Part shown: positions 8,897 through 18,277 of the stretch, piece after piece
How positions within the stretch are numbered: position 1 is the stretch's first letter
Layout of the letters: every line of letters starts with the position of its first letter
Source: Desulfosudis oleivorans
GTDB taxonomy: Bacteria > Desulfobacterota > Desulfobacteria > Desulfobacterales > SURF-7
Length of the DNA stretch: 64,000 nt
Direction of reading: 5' to 3'
Assembly: GCA_020723325.1 (NCBI GenBank)
Contig: DYJD01000028.1
Location: forward strand, 1 to 64,000
The notes under the pieces: generated by a model
What the model was told of the DNA's origin: nothing
Seen by the model: only the letters and a program-made list of their open reading frames with translations
Databases searched by the model: none
Program-made: the position numbers and the translations under genes

Positions 8897-9144
8897 AGGT
8901 AGAAAGATGCGGATTGTCTTGTCCGTGCCCGCTCACTAAGTTGTTTTTTTTCAACAGTTTTCCCGCCCCATTACAATCCATCCGGTTGGAAGCCCGAAAA
9001 GATAATTTCCTACGACACTAAGCCACGTTTTGCTTTTTTTTGCCTGATAAGCACCCTTGTGATATGAGGAAGATGCAAAAATGGCATCTGTCAGTCTCAA
9101 CACTTGATCTTTTCATCCTCAATACAATATTCGGTTGAGAAAGC

Positions 9145-12100
9145 ATGATTTTAAAAGGCTATCGATTCAAGCAGGAAATTTATAAAACCGATCGCAGCCG
9201 CTATTGGTCGGCGGTGCGGGAAGTGGATGGAAAGCCGGTAATAATCAAGACAGTGCTGGGATTAGGGTCGGCTTCCATTGCCCAGGCCTGGTTGCAACGG
9301 GAATTTGATCTTATCCGGAATCTGGCCGTCAAAGGGATTCCAAGACCTATCGGTCTGCAAACTTTTTCCGGTGGATCGGCACTGATCTATGAACAAATTG
9401 ACGGCCGACCTTTGCGCGAGCATACCCAGGGAAAAAGATTGGGCAACATGGGTTTTTTCCTGGACATGGCTATTTCCCTTGTTGAACTTTTGGATGAATT
9501 GCATGGCCGTCATTTGATCCATAAGGATATTCAACCGGATCATCTTTTTGTTCAGCCTGAGACCCGGCAGGTCTGGTTGACGGATTTTCGCTTTGCCACC
9601 TTACTGCCCAAGGAAACCCCGGCCTTGTCCGCTGCCGGAATGGTGGAAGGCACTTTGGCGTATGTGTCGCCGGAACAGACCGGTCGGACCAATCGCAACC
9701 TTGATTACCGCACGGATTTTTATTCACTGGGGGTCACTTTCTATCAGTTGTTGACCGGTCGGTTGCCTTTTGAAAGCCGGGACGCATTGGAATTGCTCCA
9801 TGCCCATCTGGCGATACAACCCCGGTCTCCGATGGAAGCGGAGCCGGGAATTCCAGAGGTAGTCTCCGAGCTGGTGCTGAAATTGCTTTCCAAAAACGCG
9901 GAAGAACGTTATCAGAGCGCAAAAGGATTATTGGAAGACCTTCGGCTGTGCCGGAAGAAGCTCACAAAGACCGGCAGCATACCGGCTTTCCGTTTGGGAG
10001 AACGGGATGTTCCCATGGAATTTCAGATCTCCCAAAAACTGTATGGACGGGAGCAGGAAGTCGCGCAATTGCTGGCGCTTTTTGAGGAGTCCGGACAGGG
10101 TCGCGTCCGAATGGCGGCCGTGGAAGGCCCCCCGGGGGTCGGCAAGACTTCCCTGGTCCTGGAAATATACAAAAACATCACCCGTAAGAAGGGTTATTTC
10201 ATAACCGGAAAATGCGATTCTTTTCATCAGGATATTCCCTACCGGGTGCTGGTGCATGCCTTTCAGGACCTGATCCGACAGGTTCTGACGGAAAGCAGTC
10301 TGCGGCTGGAAAACTGGAAGGAGAGGCTGCGCAACGCCATGGGGGAAAACGGCAGGGTTATCGTGGAAGTCATCCCGCAATTGGAGCTGATCATCGGCCC
10401 CCAGCCCGTGGTCACCCCCCTCGATCCGGTCAAATCCCAAAACCGCTTTAACCGTGTGTTCATTGATTTTATCCAGGCTTTTTGTCGCATAGAGAACCCT
10501 CTGGTCATTTTCCTAGATGATTTGCAATGGGTGGACGGCGCCAGTTTATATCTGATCGAGAACCTCCTCACCGATGCAAGCATGCATCATCTTTTTCTGA
10601 TCATTTCCTTTCGCGACAGCGAACTGCACCCGGCCCATCCATTGGCGCAGACTTTGCAAAAACTCAAACACCAGGGTTATGACTACAGCCGGATTCCCAT
10701 CAGCCCCTTGAACCTGGAGGATATCGGCCGGCTGTTGCAGGACTCCCTGCACGCTGATGGCAAAGATTTGCAACTCCTGGCCCGCCTGGTATGGCAGAAA
10801 ACCGGCGGGAACCCGTTTTTCGTCAACCAGTTCCTGATTCTTTTGCATCAGGAGCGGGGGATCCTGTTCAATACCAAACACCGGGAATGGGAATGGAATC
10901 TGCGCAAGATCCGGGGGCTGGATATCACCGAAAACGTGTTGGAACTACTGATGCGTCGTTTGGAGCGCCTGCCGGAATCCACCCGCGGCATTCTCACCAT
11001 GGCCGCCTGCATCGGCAGCTTTTTTGATATAAAGACCCTGCAAACCATCACCAATCAAAAGGCCCCGAGTCTGCTCCAGGCCCTGACGCCGGCCGTACAT
11101 GAAGATCTTCTGGTAACCATGGCCGGCTCCGTCCCTGGTGAAGCTGAATCAGAACCGGTAGTCGCTGCTGTGGAAACCTTTAAATTCCGCCATGACCGGG
11201 TGCGCCAGGCAGCCTACAGTTTGATTACCGATACGGAAAAAAAGGCGGTGCATTTGAAAATCGGGCGGCTGATGCTGGGCCGAATGCAGTCCGATCAGGT
11301 GGAAAATCAGCTTTTCAGTATTCTGCACCATTTCAATTTTGCTCATGAATTGATCCGCACCCAACCGGAACGTAAGAAAATCGCCGAGCTCAACCTTGCA
11401 GCCGGCATCAAGGCAAAACACTCCGCCGCCTTTGAGACGGCCCATGCCTATTTCACTGCCGGTATTCTTTTATTGGGTGCCGGAGGATGGCGGCGCTATT
11501 ATGACCTCATGTTGAAACTGCATCTGGAAGCCATGGAATCCGCCCGTTTATGCGGCAAAAATGCCATCATGGAAATTTGTTTTTCAGCGGTGAAGCAAAA
11601 TACCCGGACGGTTTTGGATCAGGTGGATGCTTATCAAAATAAGATCCAGGCCTTAATGGCGGAAAACCAGCCTCTTCAGGCCCTTAAAAATGCAAACGAC
11701 ATATTGAAGCAGATCGGCGTAATTCTTCACCCCTTGTCCTCAGAGGTGGATGTGGGGGGGCTTATCGACGAGACCCTTTTGGAAACAGAAGGCCGGGCGC
11801 CGGAGGATCTGGCGGAGCTGCAGGCCATGAAGGATCCTTTTCATCTGGCGGCCATGAAAATTCTTGGGTCCATATTGGCCTCGGCTTATTTGGGGGCGCC
11901 GGCCTTGTTCCCCATCATCGCTTGCCAGCAGGTGAAATTGTCCATTCAGCACGGCAATGCACCGGATTCGGCCATTGCCTACAGTGCCTTCGGTATTGTG
12001 CTGTGCGAATTCAAAAACAATATCGAAACCGGATACCGCTTCGGCCGGTTGGGCCTGATGCTCCTGAAACGTTTTGCCATGAAGGAACGGGAGGCCCGGG

Positions 12101-14994
12101 TCCATTTTCTGTTGGGCAGCATGGTGTTTCACTGGAAGATCCATTTTCGGGAAACTTTGGAACTACTGCTGGCCGGGTATTTCAGCGGTGTGGAAACCGG
12201 TGATTTTGAATTTGCCGGTTACAATGCCCTGGGTTTTACCGCTGTTTCCTTTTGCTCGGACCGATCCCTGATGGAGATCGAGCAAGATATGCGCCGCTAT
12301 GGGGAAGCCGTCAAGCGCTTGAAACAAATGCCTTCCAGCGGCTATATCGCCATTTTTCATCAGATGGTGCTGAATCTGCTTTGGAAAAGCCGGCCGGCGG
12401 AAGTTTTGCAGGGGGAGATCTATGACGAGCGGACCATGCTGCCCGTTCACCGGGAAAAATGTGATTTGCTGGCCGTATTCATTCATAGCTTTTGCAAGAT
12501 GATTCTTGGTTATTTTTTTGAGGATTATAGCGGGGCTTGGGAATGCGCTGAGGAGGCCGAAGCGTATATCAGCATGCCGCTGGGAACACCCCTGATTCCC
12601 TTGTACCATTTCTATGCTGCCCTGATCCGCCTGGCCCGGCATGTGTCCATGGGTAAGGCTTTACAGGAACAAAATTTGAAAAAAGTGGAATTCAGTTTAT
12701 CCCGTTTGAAAATATGGGGGCGGCATGCGCCCATGAACTATGAAAACAAATATCAACTGGTGGCGGCGGAATCCGCCGGCCTGCAAGGAATGGAAGCTGA
12801 GGCCATTCGCAGTTATGATGCGGCGATTCAATTTTCCCATGAAAACGGATTTGGCAGCGACGAAGCCCTGGCCAATGAGCTTGCCGCCAAATTCTGGTTG
12901 CGGCAAGGTAAGAATGAGTTCGCCCGTCTTTGCATGCAAAGAGCCTATACCTGTTATTCTACTTGGGGAGTCGTAACCAAAGCTGAGGCCCTGGTCAAGA
13001 AACACCCCCAATTGTTTTCTACACCCTGGCAGGCTGCGTTGATGTCCACCCCGGCCGGGGATTTTCGCAAGGATCACTGGAGCCAAGCCGGGCTGGACCT
13101 GGCCAGCTTCATGAAAGCCTCCCAGGCCATTTCCGGCGAAATCGAATTCCAGGGGTTGTTGCGTACCCTGATGAAAATCGTCATGGAAAACGCCGGCGCC
13201 GACCGGGGCTTTTTGCTGATGGAAGCGACCGGAGGCTTCGGGATTGCCGCCCAGGGAACTTTAGAAGGTCAGAAAATCGCTGTGGAGCTGGGCGAAATGA
13301 GCATGGAAGGCTCTGCACATATATCCATGCCGGTGGTTCACTATGTGGTCCGGACCAGGGAGCAGGTCGTTCTCAATCCACAGGAACAGGAGCGTTTTCA
13401 GGAAGGCGGTCACCTGCGGGGCCATAGACCCAAATCCTTGTTATGCGCCCCCATTCTGCATAAATCCAAACTGACCGGCATCCTGTATCTGGAAAACCAG
13501 CTGGTGGCGGATGCTTTTTCCGCCGGCCGTATGGAACTGCTCAAACTTTTATGTTCCCAGATCGCTATTTCCATTGAAAATACGCGATTGTTTGAAGAAC
13601 GCAAAAAAGCCGAGGAAAAATACCGTAGTATTTTTGAAAATGCCTTGGAAGGGATTTTCATTGCCACGCCTGAAGGAAAATTTTTGAGCGCCAATCCGGC
13701 CACGGCACAGATTTTGGGATACGCCACGCCTGAAGAACTGTTGGAAAAAGTGACGGATATAGTCAGTCAATTGGAGATCGCGGACCAAGCCAGAGTCGAC
13801 TTTTTCAATCTCATCGGGAAACAGCGATCCGTGGCGGATTTTGAAGTGCGCTGCCGGCGCAAACATGGCGATTATATCTGGGTTTCCTTGAATGCCAGGC
13901 CGATTTTCAACACCGGTGATCAAATCGATCTGTTTGAAGGGTTTATCGTGGATATCACCGCCCGCAAGGCTGCCACGGATGCCTTGCGGCGGCAGGAGGA
14001 ACAGTTGCGCAAGGAAAACATCCGCCTGCGCACGGAAATCAAGGATCGCTTCCGTTTCGGCCGCATAATCGGCAAAAGTACGGCCATGCAAGAGGTGTAT
14101 GGCTTAATCGCCCAAGCCGCCGCCACGGACGTGCCGGTGATCATTTATGGAGAATCGGGCACAGGCAAGGAATTGGTGGCCAAGGCCATCCATGAGCTAA
14201 GCGAGCGCAAGGAAGGCGATTTTGTGCCAGTCAACTGCGGCGCCATTCCCGGCACGCTTCTGGAAAGCGAGTTTTTCGGTTACAAAAAAGGGGCTTTTAC
14301 CGGCGCCCATGCTGATAAAAAAGGCTTGCTGGATCAAAGTCGCAACGGTACCCTGTTTTTAGACGAGGTTGGCGAGATCGATTTGTCTTTCCAGGTCAAG
14401 TTGTTGCGAGCCTTGGAGGACGGTAGCTACACGCCTCTGGGTGAACAGATTGTCAGGAAGACCAATGCCCGGATCATCACCGCCACCAACCGCGATCTCC
14501 AGCAGGTCCTGCGCACCGGCCGCATGCGCGAGGATTTTTTCTATCGTATCCATGTGATTCCCATTCACTTGCCCCCATTGCGAGAGCGAAAGGAGGACAT
14601 CCCGTTGTTGGTGGAGCACTTTTTAGAGACCAACAGTCGCGGCCGTAAAACACCGCCCCTGACCGGCGAAGCCATTGAAGGATTGCTGTCCCATGATTGG
14701 CCGGGCAATGTGCGCGAACTTCAAAATGTTTTGCAACGCTATTTGACCATAGGAAAAATGGATTTCCTGGCCAAATCCATTCCCAAAAGTACTTCCGAGG
14801 TTGTTCATGCCGAGGATGTTGAAAAGACCGGCCATGGTCAAATCCCATATCAGGAAGTCATGGAAAACATGGAAAAGAAACTCATTCTCAAAGCTCTGGA
14901 GCGGCACCATGGCAATCGCCGAAGAGCCGCGGCACATCTGGCCATTCCGCTGCGATCGTTTTACCGCAAAATGAAGCAATATCAGATTGTATGA
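9145..14994 (+). CDS. Giant kinase-ATPase-GAF-PAS sigma-54-dependent activator
   Basis: The 1949 residues comprise, in order: a Ser/Thr protein kinase-like domain (about 1-270); a large STAND/AAA-type ATPase (Walker A GPPGVGKTS near 327, Walker B VIFLDDLQW near 455); a helical TPR-like region (about 700-1250); GAF (about 1316-1484); PAS (about 1492-1615); a sigma-54 interaction AAA+ domain (about 1637-1870) with GESGTGKE and an intact GAFTGA loop; and a Fis-type helix-turn-helix (about 1915-1945). It should bind enhancer palindromes and activate RNA polymerase-sigma-54. The kinase catalytic loop reads HKDIQPDH with DFR in place of DFG, so kinase activity is doubtful. A perfect sigma-54 promoter begins 300 bases downstream, making the 15380-24107 operon its likely target. 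Confidence 0.9.
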   Translation: MILKGYRFKQEIYKTDRSRYWSAVREVDGKPVIIKTVLGLGSASIAQAWLQREFDLIRNLAVKGIPRPIGLQTFSGGSALIYEQIDGRPLREHTQGKRLGNMGFFLDMAISLVELLDELHGRHLIHKDIQPDHLFVQPETRQVWLTDFRFATLLPKETPALSAAGMVEGTLAYVSPEQTGRTNRNLDYRTDFYSLGVTFYQLLTGRLPFESRDALELLHAHLAIQPRSPMEAEPGIPEVVSELVLKLLSKNAEERYQSAKGLLEDLRLCRKKLTKTGSIPAFRLGERDVPMEFQISQKLYGREQEVAQLLALFEESGQGRVRMAAVEGPPGVGKTSLVLEIYKNITRKKGYFITGKCDSFHQDIPYRVLVHAFQDLIRQVLTESSLRLENWKERLRNAMGENGRVIVEVIPQLELIIGPQPVVTPLDPVKSQNRFNRVFIDFIQAFCRIENPLVIFLDDLQWVDGASLYLIENLLTDASMHHLFLIISFRDSELHPAHPLAQTLQKLKHQGYDYSRIPISPLNLEDIGRLLQDSLHADGKDLQLLARLVWQKTGGNPFFVNQFLILLHQERGILFNTKHREWEWNLRKIRGLDITENVLELLMRRLERLPESTRGILTMAACIGSFFDIKTLQTITNQKAPSLLQALTPAVHEDLLVTMAGSVPGEAESEPVVAAVETFKFRHDRVRQAAYSLITDTEKKAVHLKIGRLMLGRMQSDQVENQLFSILHHFNFAHELIRTQPERKKIAELNLAAGIKAKHSAAFETAHAYFTAGILLLGAGGWRRYYDLMLKLHLEAMESARLCGKNAIMEICFSAVKQNTRTVLDQVDAYQNKIQALMAENQPLQALKNANDILKQIGVILHPLSSEVDVGGLIDETLLETEGRAPEDLAELQAMKDPFHLAAMKILGSILASAYLGAPALFPIIACQQVKLSIQHGNAPDSAIAYSAFGIVLCEFKNNIETGYRFGRLGLMLLKRFAMKEREARVHFLLGSMVFHWKIHFRETLELLLAGYFSGVETGDFEFAGYNALGFTAVSFCSDRSLMEIEQDMRRYGEAVKRLKQMPSSGYIAIFHQMVLNLLWKSRPAEVLQGEIYDERTMLPVHREKCDLLAVFIHSFCKMILGYFFEDYSGAWECAEEAEAYISMPLGTPLIPLYHFYAALIRLARHVSMGKALQEQNLKKVEFSLSRLKIWGRHAPMNYENKYQLVAAESAGLQGMEAEAIRSYDAAIQFSHENGFGSDEALANELAAKFWLRQGKNEFARLCMQRAYTCYSTWGVVTKAEALVKKHPQLFSTPWQAALMSTPAGDFRKDHWSQAGLDLASFMKASQAISGEIEFQGLLRTLMKIVMENAGADRGFLLMEATGGFGIAAQGTLEGQKIAVELGEMSMEGSAHISMPVVHYVVRTREQVVLNPQEQERFQEGGHLRGHRPKSLLCAPILHKSKLTGILYLENQLVADAFSAGRMELLKLLCSQIAISIENTRLFEERKKAEEKYRSIFENALEGIFIATPEGKFLSANPATAQILGYATPEELLEKVTDIVSQLEIADQARVDFFNLIGKQRSVADFEVRCRRKHGDYIWVSLNARPIFNTGDQIDLFEGFIVDITARKAATDALRRQEEQLRKENIRLRTEIKDRFRFGRIIGKSTAMQEVYGLIAQAAATDVPVIIYGESGTGKELVAKAIHELSERKEGDFVPVNCGAIPGTLLESEFFGYKKGAFTGAHADKKGLLDQSRNGTLFLDEVGEIDLSFQVKLLRALEDGSYTPLGEQIVRKTNARIITATNRDLQQVLRTGRMREDFFYRIHVIPIHLPPLRERKEDIPLLVEHFLETNSRGRKTPPLTGEAIEGLLSHDWPGNVRELQNVLQRYLTIGKMDFLAKSIPKSTSEVVHAEDVEKTGHGQIPYQEVMENMEKKLILKALERHHGNRRRAAAHLAIPLRSFYRKMKQYQIV

Positions 14995-15096
14995 ATCCAT
15001 CGCCCTTATGGATGGGGACAATTTCAAATGCATCGATGCGGAATAGGACTCGGCAAGAGGTTTTCCGGCGCCGATCTATTGAGGAATTCTGGGGAT

Positions 15097-15111
15097 ATGC
15101 CGATATGGCAT
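15097..15111. promoter_or_regulatory. Palindromic activator-site candidate 1
   Basis: ATGCC-GATAT-GGCAT is a perfect inverted repeat centred at 15104, about 200 bases upstream of the sigma-54 promoter. It matches the site at 15185 in its outer arms, so both are likely to be bound by one dimeric regulator. Confidence 0.6.
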
Positions 15112-15117
15112 CTTTTG

Positions 15118-15132
15118 TTGACAAATTGGCAC
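15118..15132. promoter_or_regulatory. Palindromic activator-site candidate 2 (imperfect)
   Basis: TGaCAAATTGgCA, centred at 15125, pairs except at one position and shares its core CAAATTG with the site at 15185. It lies 21 bases (two helical turns) from site 1. A sigma-70-like TTGACA-N18-TATGAT overlaps it (15118-15147). Confidence 0.45.
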
Positions 15133-15184
15133 TATACTCAATATGATAAAAATATAATAAAAAATAAATCGAAAAGCAGAAATA

Positions 15185-15199
15185 ATGCCAAATTGGCAT
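15185..15199. promoter_or_regulatory. Palindromic activator-site candidate 3
   Basis: ATGCCAAATTGGCAT is a perfect palindrome centred at 15192, about 105 bases upstream of the -24 element, a usual distance for sigma-54 enhancer sites. Its arms match site 1 and its core matches site 2. Confidence 0.65.
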
Positions 15200-15297
15200 A
15201 TAATTATATCCCACCCACCTGGGTTCTCCAAAGTCAGCCATTCCATGCCAGTTAAATAATTATTATATTTCAATAAGATAAAAATAAATATGCATTA

Positions 15298-15313
15298 TGG
15301 CACACCTGTTGCT
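15298..15313 (+). promoter_or_regulatory. Sigma-54 promoter of the reductase operon
   Basis: TGGCAC (15298-15303), five bases, TTGCT (15309-15313) matches the -24/-12 consensus TGGCAC-N5-TTGCW. Transcription would begin near 15324, about 55 bases before the start codon at 15380. Confidence 0.85.
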
Positions 15314-15379
15314 GAATGCCTTCGTCAGGTGCAGTTGTGACTTATCAATCATGGAACCACCAGTACGAAGGAGAGGGAG

Positions 15380-16747
15380 ATGAGAACATCGTCAGGGAAG
15401 GAATTGGATGCCATTGTTGTGGGTAGCGGTCCGGGCGGGGCCACGGTGGCTAGGGAACTGGCTTTGGCAGGCCGGAAGGTTTTGATTCTGGAATGGGGAG
15501 ATAATGATCCGGTCAAAGGCACCTTGACCCAAACCATTCCCCGGGCTTTTGTGCCCGGCAAAAGCATGTTGATCACCGGCCAGGCCCTGGGCATGGTGCG
15601 GGCCATCACCACCGGCGGCAGTTCCCTGCTTTTTTGCGCCACAGCCTTTGATCCGCCGGTGGATATGCTGAAAAAATACGGCATCGATGTCACTCAAGAA
15701 GTGGCTGAAGTACGCAAGGAGGTGCCCAACGCGCCCTTGACCGATGAGCTGATGAGCCCGGCCGGGGTGCGTTTTGAGGAAAGCGCATTGGATCTCGGCT
15801 ACGATTGCAGACGTCTCAACAAATTCATCTATCAGAACAAATGCAAGCCGGATTGCCAGCTTTGCCTTTACGGCTGCCCCTATGACGCCAAATGGAACGC
15901 CCGCAATTTCGTGAATGAGGCCTTGGAAAACGGGGCCAAGATGATCAATTTCGCCAAAGTAGACAAGGTGATCTTTGAGAATCGCAAGGCTGTGGGAGTG
16001 GAATACAAGCAGGGCCAGGACTACTACCGCGCCTTTGCCTCCAAGATCATCATCGCCGCGGGCGGCATTGGTTCGCCGGTGATTTTAAACAACAGCGGCA
16101 TTCACGGGGTGGGCTATGATTTTTTCTTTGATCCGCTCATTTATGTATTTGGAAAAATACGGGATGTGAAGAGCGGGCGGGGCTTGTGCATGAGTGCCGG
16201 CATTCATTTTCCGGAAGACGGTATTGTCATGACCGATTTCAATCTGCCCCAGATGCTGAAAATGGTGTTTGATGTGGAAGTCTTCAGGTTCAAACAAGTC
16301 TTTTCCTATTCCAATGTGGTGCCCATCATGATCAAGGTCCGGGACTGTCTGTCCGGCCGGATCATCAACGACAAGTTGATCTGGAAAACCTTGTCCAAGG
16401 CCGACAAACAGAAACTGGACAAAGGTGCGGAGCACGCCAAGCGGATCCTCACCCATGCCGGCGCCGCGGAAGTATATCGTTCCTGGGTGCTGGCGGCCCA
16501 TCCCGGCGGCACGGTGAAAATCGGCGAACATGTGGACGCCGATCTGAAAACCAAATTCGACAATCTGTATGTCTGCGATTGTTCAGTGGTGCCGGAAGAA
16601 TGGGGCCTGCCGCCCACCATGACCCTTTTGAGTCTGGGGAAACGTCTGGCCAAACATCTGCTGGGAGTGAAAGGGAACGTGACTGAAAAGGAAACCTTTG
16701 CCGGCAAGGTTCGGGAATTGTCCCGCCAGGAAGAAAAGGCGGCTTGA
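15380..16747 (+). CDS. GMC-like FAD oxidoreductase with Cys cluster
   Basis: This 455-residue flavoprotein has an N-terminal FAD-binding fold (VVGSGPGGATVARELA near residue 12, then VLILEWG) and a GMC-type C-terminal domain with AAHPGGT and the FAD-contacting PPTMTLLSLGKRLA. Cys155, 159, 162 and 166 form CX3CX2CX3CP, like the CxxC-x-GC motif of long-chain alcohol oxidases/dehydrogenases and possibly a metal or Fe-S site. A GGAGAGGGAG ribosome site precedes the ATG. It is the first gene behind the sigma-54 promoter. Expected chemistry is oxidation of an alcohol or reduction of a C=C/C=O group. Its place before the reductase genes suggests action on the same substrate or product, which is inference. 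Confidence 0.8.
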   Translation: MRTSSGKELDAIVVGSGPGGATVARELALAGRKVLILEWGDNDPVKGTLTQTIPRAFVPGKSMLITGQALGMVRAITTGGSSLLFCATAFDPPVDMLKKYGIDVTQEVAEVRKEVPNAPLTDELMSPAGVRFEESALDLGYDCRRLNKFIYQNKCKPDCQLCLYGCPYDAKWNARNFVNEALENGAKMINFAKVDKVIFENRKAVGVEYKQGQDYYRAFASKIIIAAGGIGSPVILNNSGIHGVGYDFFFDPLIYVFGKIRDVKSGRGLCMSAGIHFPEDGIVMTDFNLPQMLKMVFDVEVFRFKQVFSYSNVVPIMIKVRDCLSGRIINDKLIWKTLSKADKQKLDKGAEHAKRILTHAGAAEVYRSWVLAAHPGGTVKIGEHVDADLKTKFDNLYVCDCSVVPEEWGLPPTMTLLSLGKRLAKHLLGVKGNVTEKETFAGKVRELSRQEEKAA

Positions 16748-16786
16748 AGCATTCGGCGAATCTCAATAGAGGGGAGGAAAAACGTG

Positions 16787-18274
16787 ATGAACAATACCCA
16801 ATCGTTAAGCAGTGCGCTGCCGGGCATTCAAAAAATCACCCACAGCCGCAACGGCGGCGGGGATGATCTGAATGCCCTGTTGCACGACTTGCTGGCCACC
16901 CGGGAAGTGCGGCGTTTGCTGATCACCCTGGTACCCGAATTCCTGAACGTCTGGGCTGGGGGCAGTTTTTGGAAGCAGACGATTTCCAAGCTGGCGGGGC
17001 ATGTGCTGGGCCGGCAGCTGTCACGACCGGAGGATGCGCTGGAAAACCAGGAAATCCGGCAATTGCTGGAAAGCCGAGAATTCGTTCAAAGTCTGGCCGG
17101 TCATATTCCGGATTGGCTGGCCTTGATCAAGGATGCCGCTGCCGCCTTCGGGCGCACCCTTTCAGACCTTCCGGCTGAAAAGCAAAAAGCCCTGTTGGAA
17201 AAGCTCATGGGGGAAATCAATCAGGGTCATAGCGGCGATTTGCTCACCAGCCTAGCCCGCATGGTGAACCAGGTGCATCGGGCTGATCCCCTATTTTTCG
17301 CCCGGGTTTTGGCCCCGGGCTTTCAAAAATGGGTTGAGGCCGTTGATTTCGGGGAACTCAAGGAGGCATTGGAAAATGCCGGTCCGGATATCCGCGCCCT
17401 GGTGACCATGGCCAACGAGACCATCTGGGAATACCCGTCCAAGGTCGTGCTGCTGCTTTCCCTGCTGCCTTCCCTGGTGAACGTGATCTCCGCTGCCGGG
17501 CAGATCTCCCTTGCCAGGCTGAATGAGGTGCCGCCGGATATGCTCGCCGACATCGTTCTGGCCTTTATAAAGGAAATTGATGCCAAAGCTTTGGCCCGCC
17601 TGGGGGATGAGTTGAGCGAGGTGATCCGTAAAATTCACACCGGCAGCGCCCTTTTGGGGGAACCCGGTGCGCCGCAAATGCCCAAGGTATTCAACGAGAC
17701 CATCGGCCGAATGATGGGTGAATTGGATCCTGCCTTGTTCTGGAAAGCCCGGATCGCCCTGGCGGAGTTGCAGTCCGTCGGTGAACAGGCCTTGGCCGCA
17801 GCCGCCCAGGGACGGCCTGAATTTCGACGGGAAGGGAGTCTGCGTTCACCGGAACTCATGAATATCCGTCTGCGCAACCGGCTTCACAAGCTGAGCTTGT
17901 GGGAAAACCTGGAGGATGAGGAATTGGCCAATGCCCTGGCCCGGCAATTGTCCGGGTATGATGCCCAGGCTGCAGCCGAAGTGTGCAACCAGTGGATGCG
18001 CCTGGCCCTGCGCCTGTATTACCGCAAGCCGGGTGTGTGCGCTGAATTTCTGCGCCAGTTCCTGGGAGCTTTGGACGTGGATGCCCTGGCAAAAACCACC
18101 CGGGGAGTATTCACCGGCATGGGCGCCGATCTCCGGCCGGCGGCCCGCAGCGTGGTACCGGACCTGGTGACCTTTGTCTGCAATACCCTGCAACCTTTGG
18201 ATGACGAGCATGAAGACCGCGCGGCCCGGGCCCGGGAGGCTGTCCGCGCCCTATTGACGGTCGAGGAGGTATAG
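16787..18274 (+). CDS. Unknown all-helical protein of the reductase operon
   Basis: The 495-residue protein has no signal peptide, no clear membrane helix and no cysteine cluster. Composition and periodicity indicate an almost entirely alpha-helical fold with Leu/Ala-rich amphipathic segments. I recognise no family. A strong GGGGAGGA lies 8 bases before ATG 16787 (a GTG at 16784 is the alternative). It sits between the flavoprotein and the BcrC-like subunit, 3 bases from the latter (stop 18274, start 18278), so it is certainly co-expressed with them. A scaffold or assembly role is possible but nothing in the sequence proves it. Confidence 0.7.
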   Translation: MNNTQSLSSALPGIQKITHSRNGGGDDLNALLHDLLATREVRRLLITLVPEFLNVWAGGSFWKQTISKLAGHVLGRQLSRPEDALENQEIRQLLESREFVQSLAGHIPDWLALIKDAAAAFGRTLSDLPAEKQKALLEKLMGEINQGHSGDLLTSLARMVNQVHRADPLFFARVLAPGFQKWVEAVDFGELKEALENAGPDIRALVTMANETIWEYPSKVVLLLSLLPSLVNVISAAGQISLARLNEVPPDMLADIVLAFIKEIDAKALARLGDELSEVIRKIHTGSALLGEPGAPQMPKVFNETIGRMMGELDPALFWKARIALAELQSVGEQALAAAAQGRPEFRREGSLRSPELMNIRLRNRLHKLSLWENLEDEELANALARQLSGYDAQAAAEVCNQWMRLALRLYYRKPGVCAEFLRQFLGALDVDALAKTTRGVFTGMGADLRPAARSVVPDLVTFVCNTLQPLDDEHEDRAARAREAVRALLTVEEV

Positions 18275-18277
18275 AAC

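Noticed and set aside
15118-15147. Sigma-70 promoter TTGACA-N18-TATGAT for the reductase operon
   Set aside because: Not excluded, but the consensus sigma-54 promoter closer to the gene and the adjacent sigma-54 activator explain the region better; kept only as an alternative.
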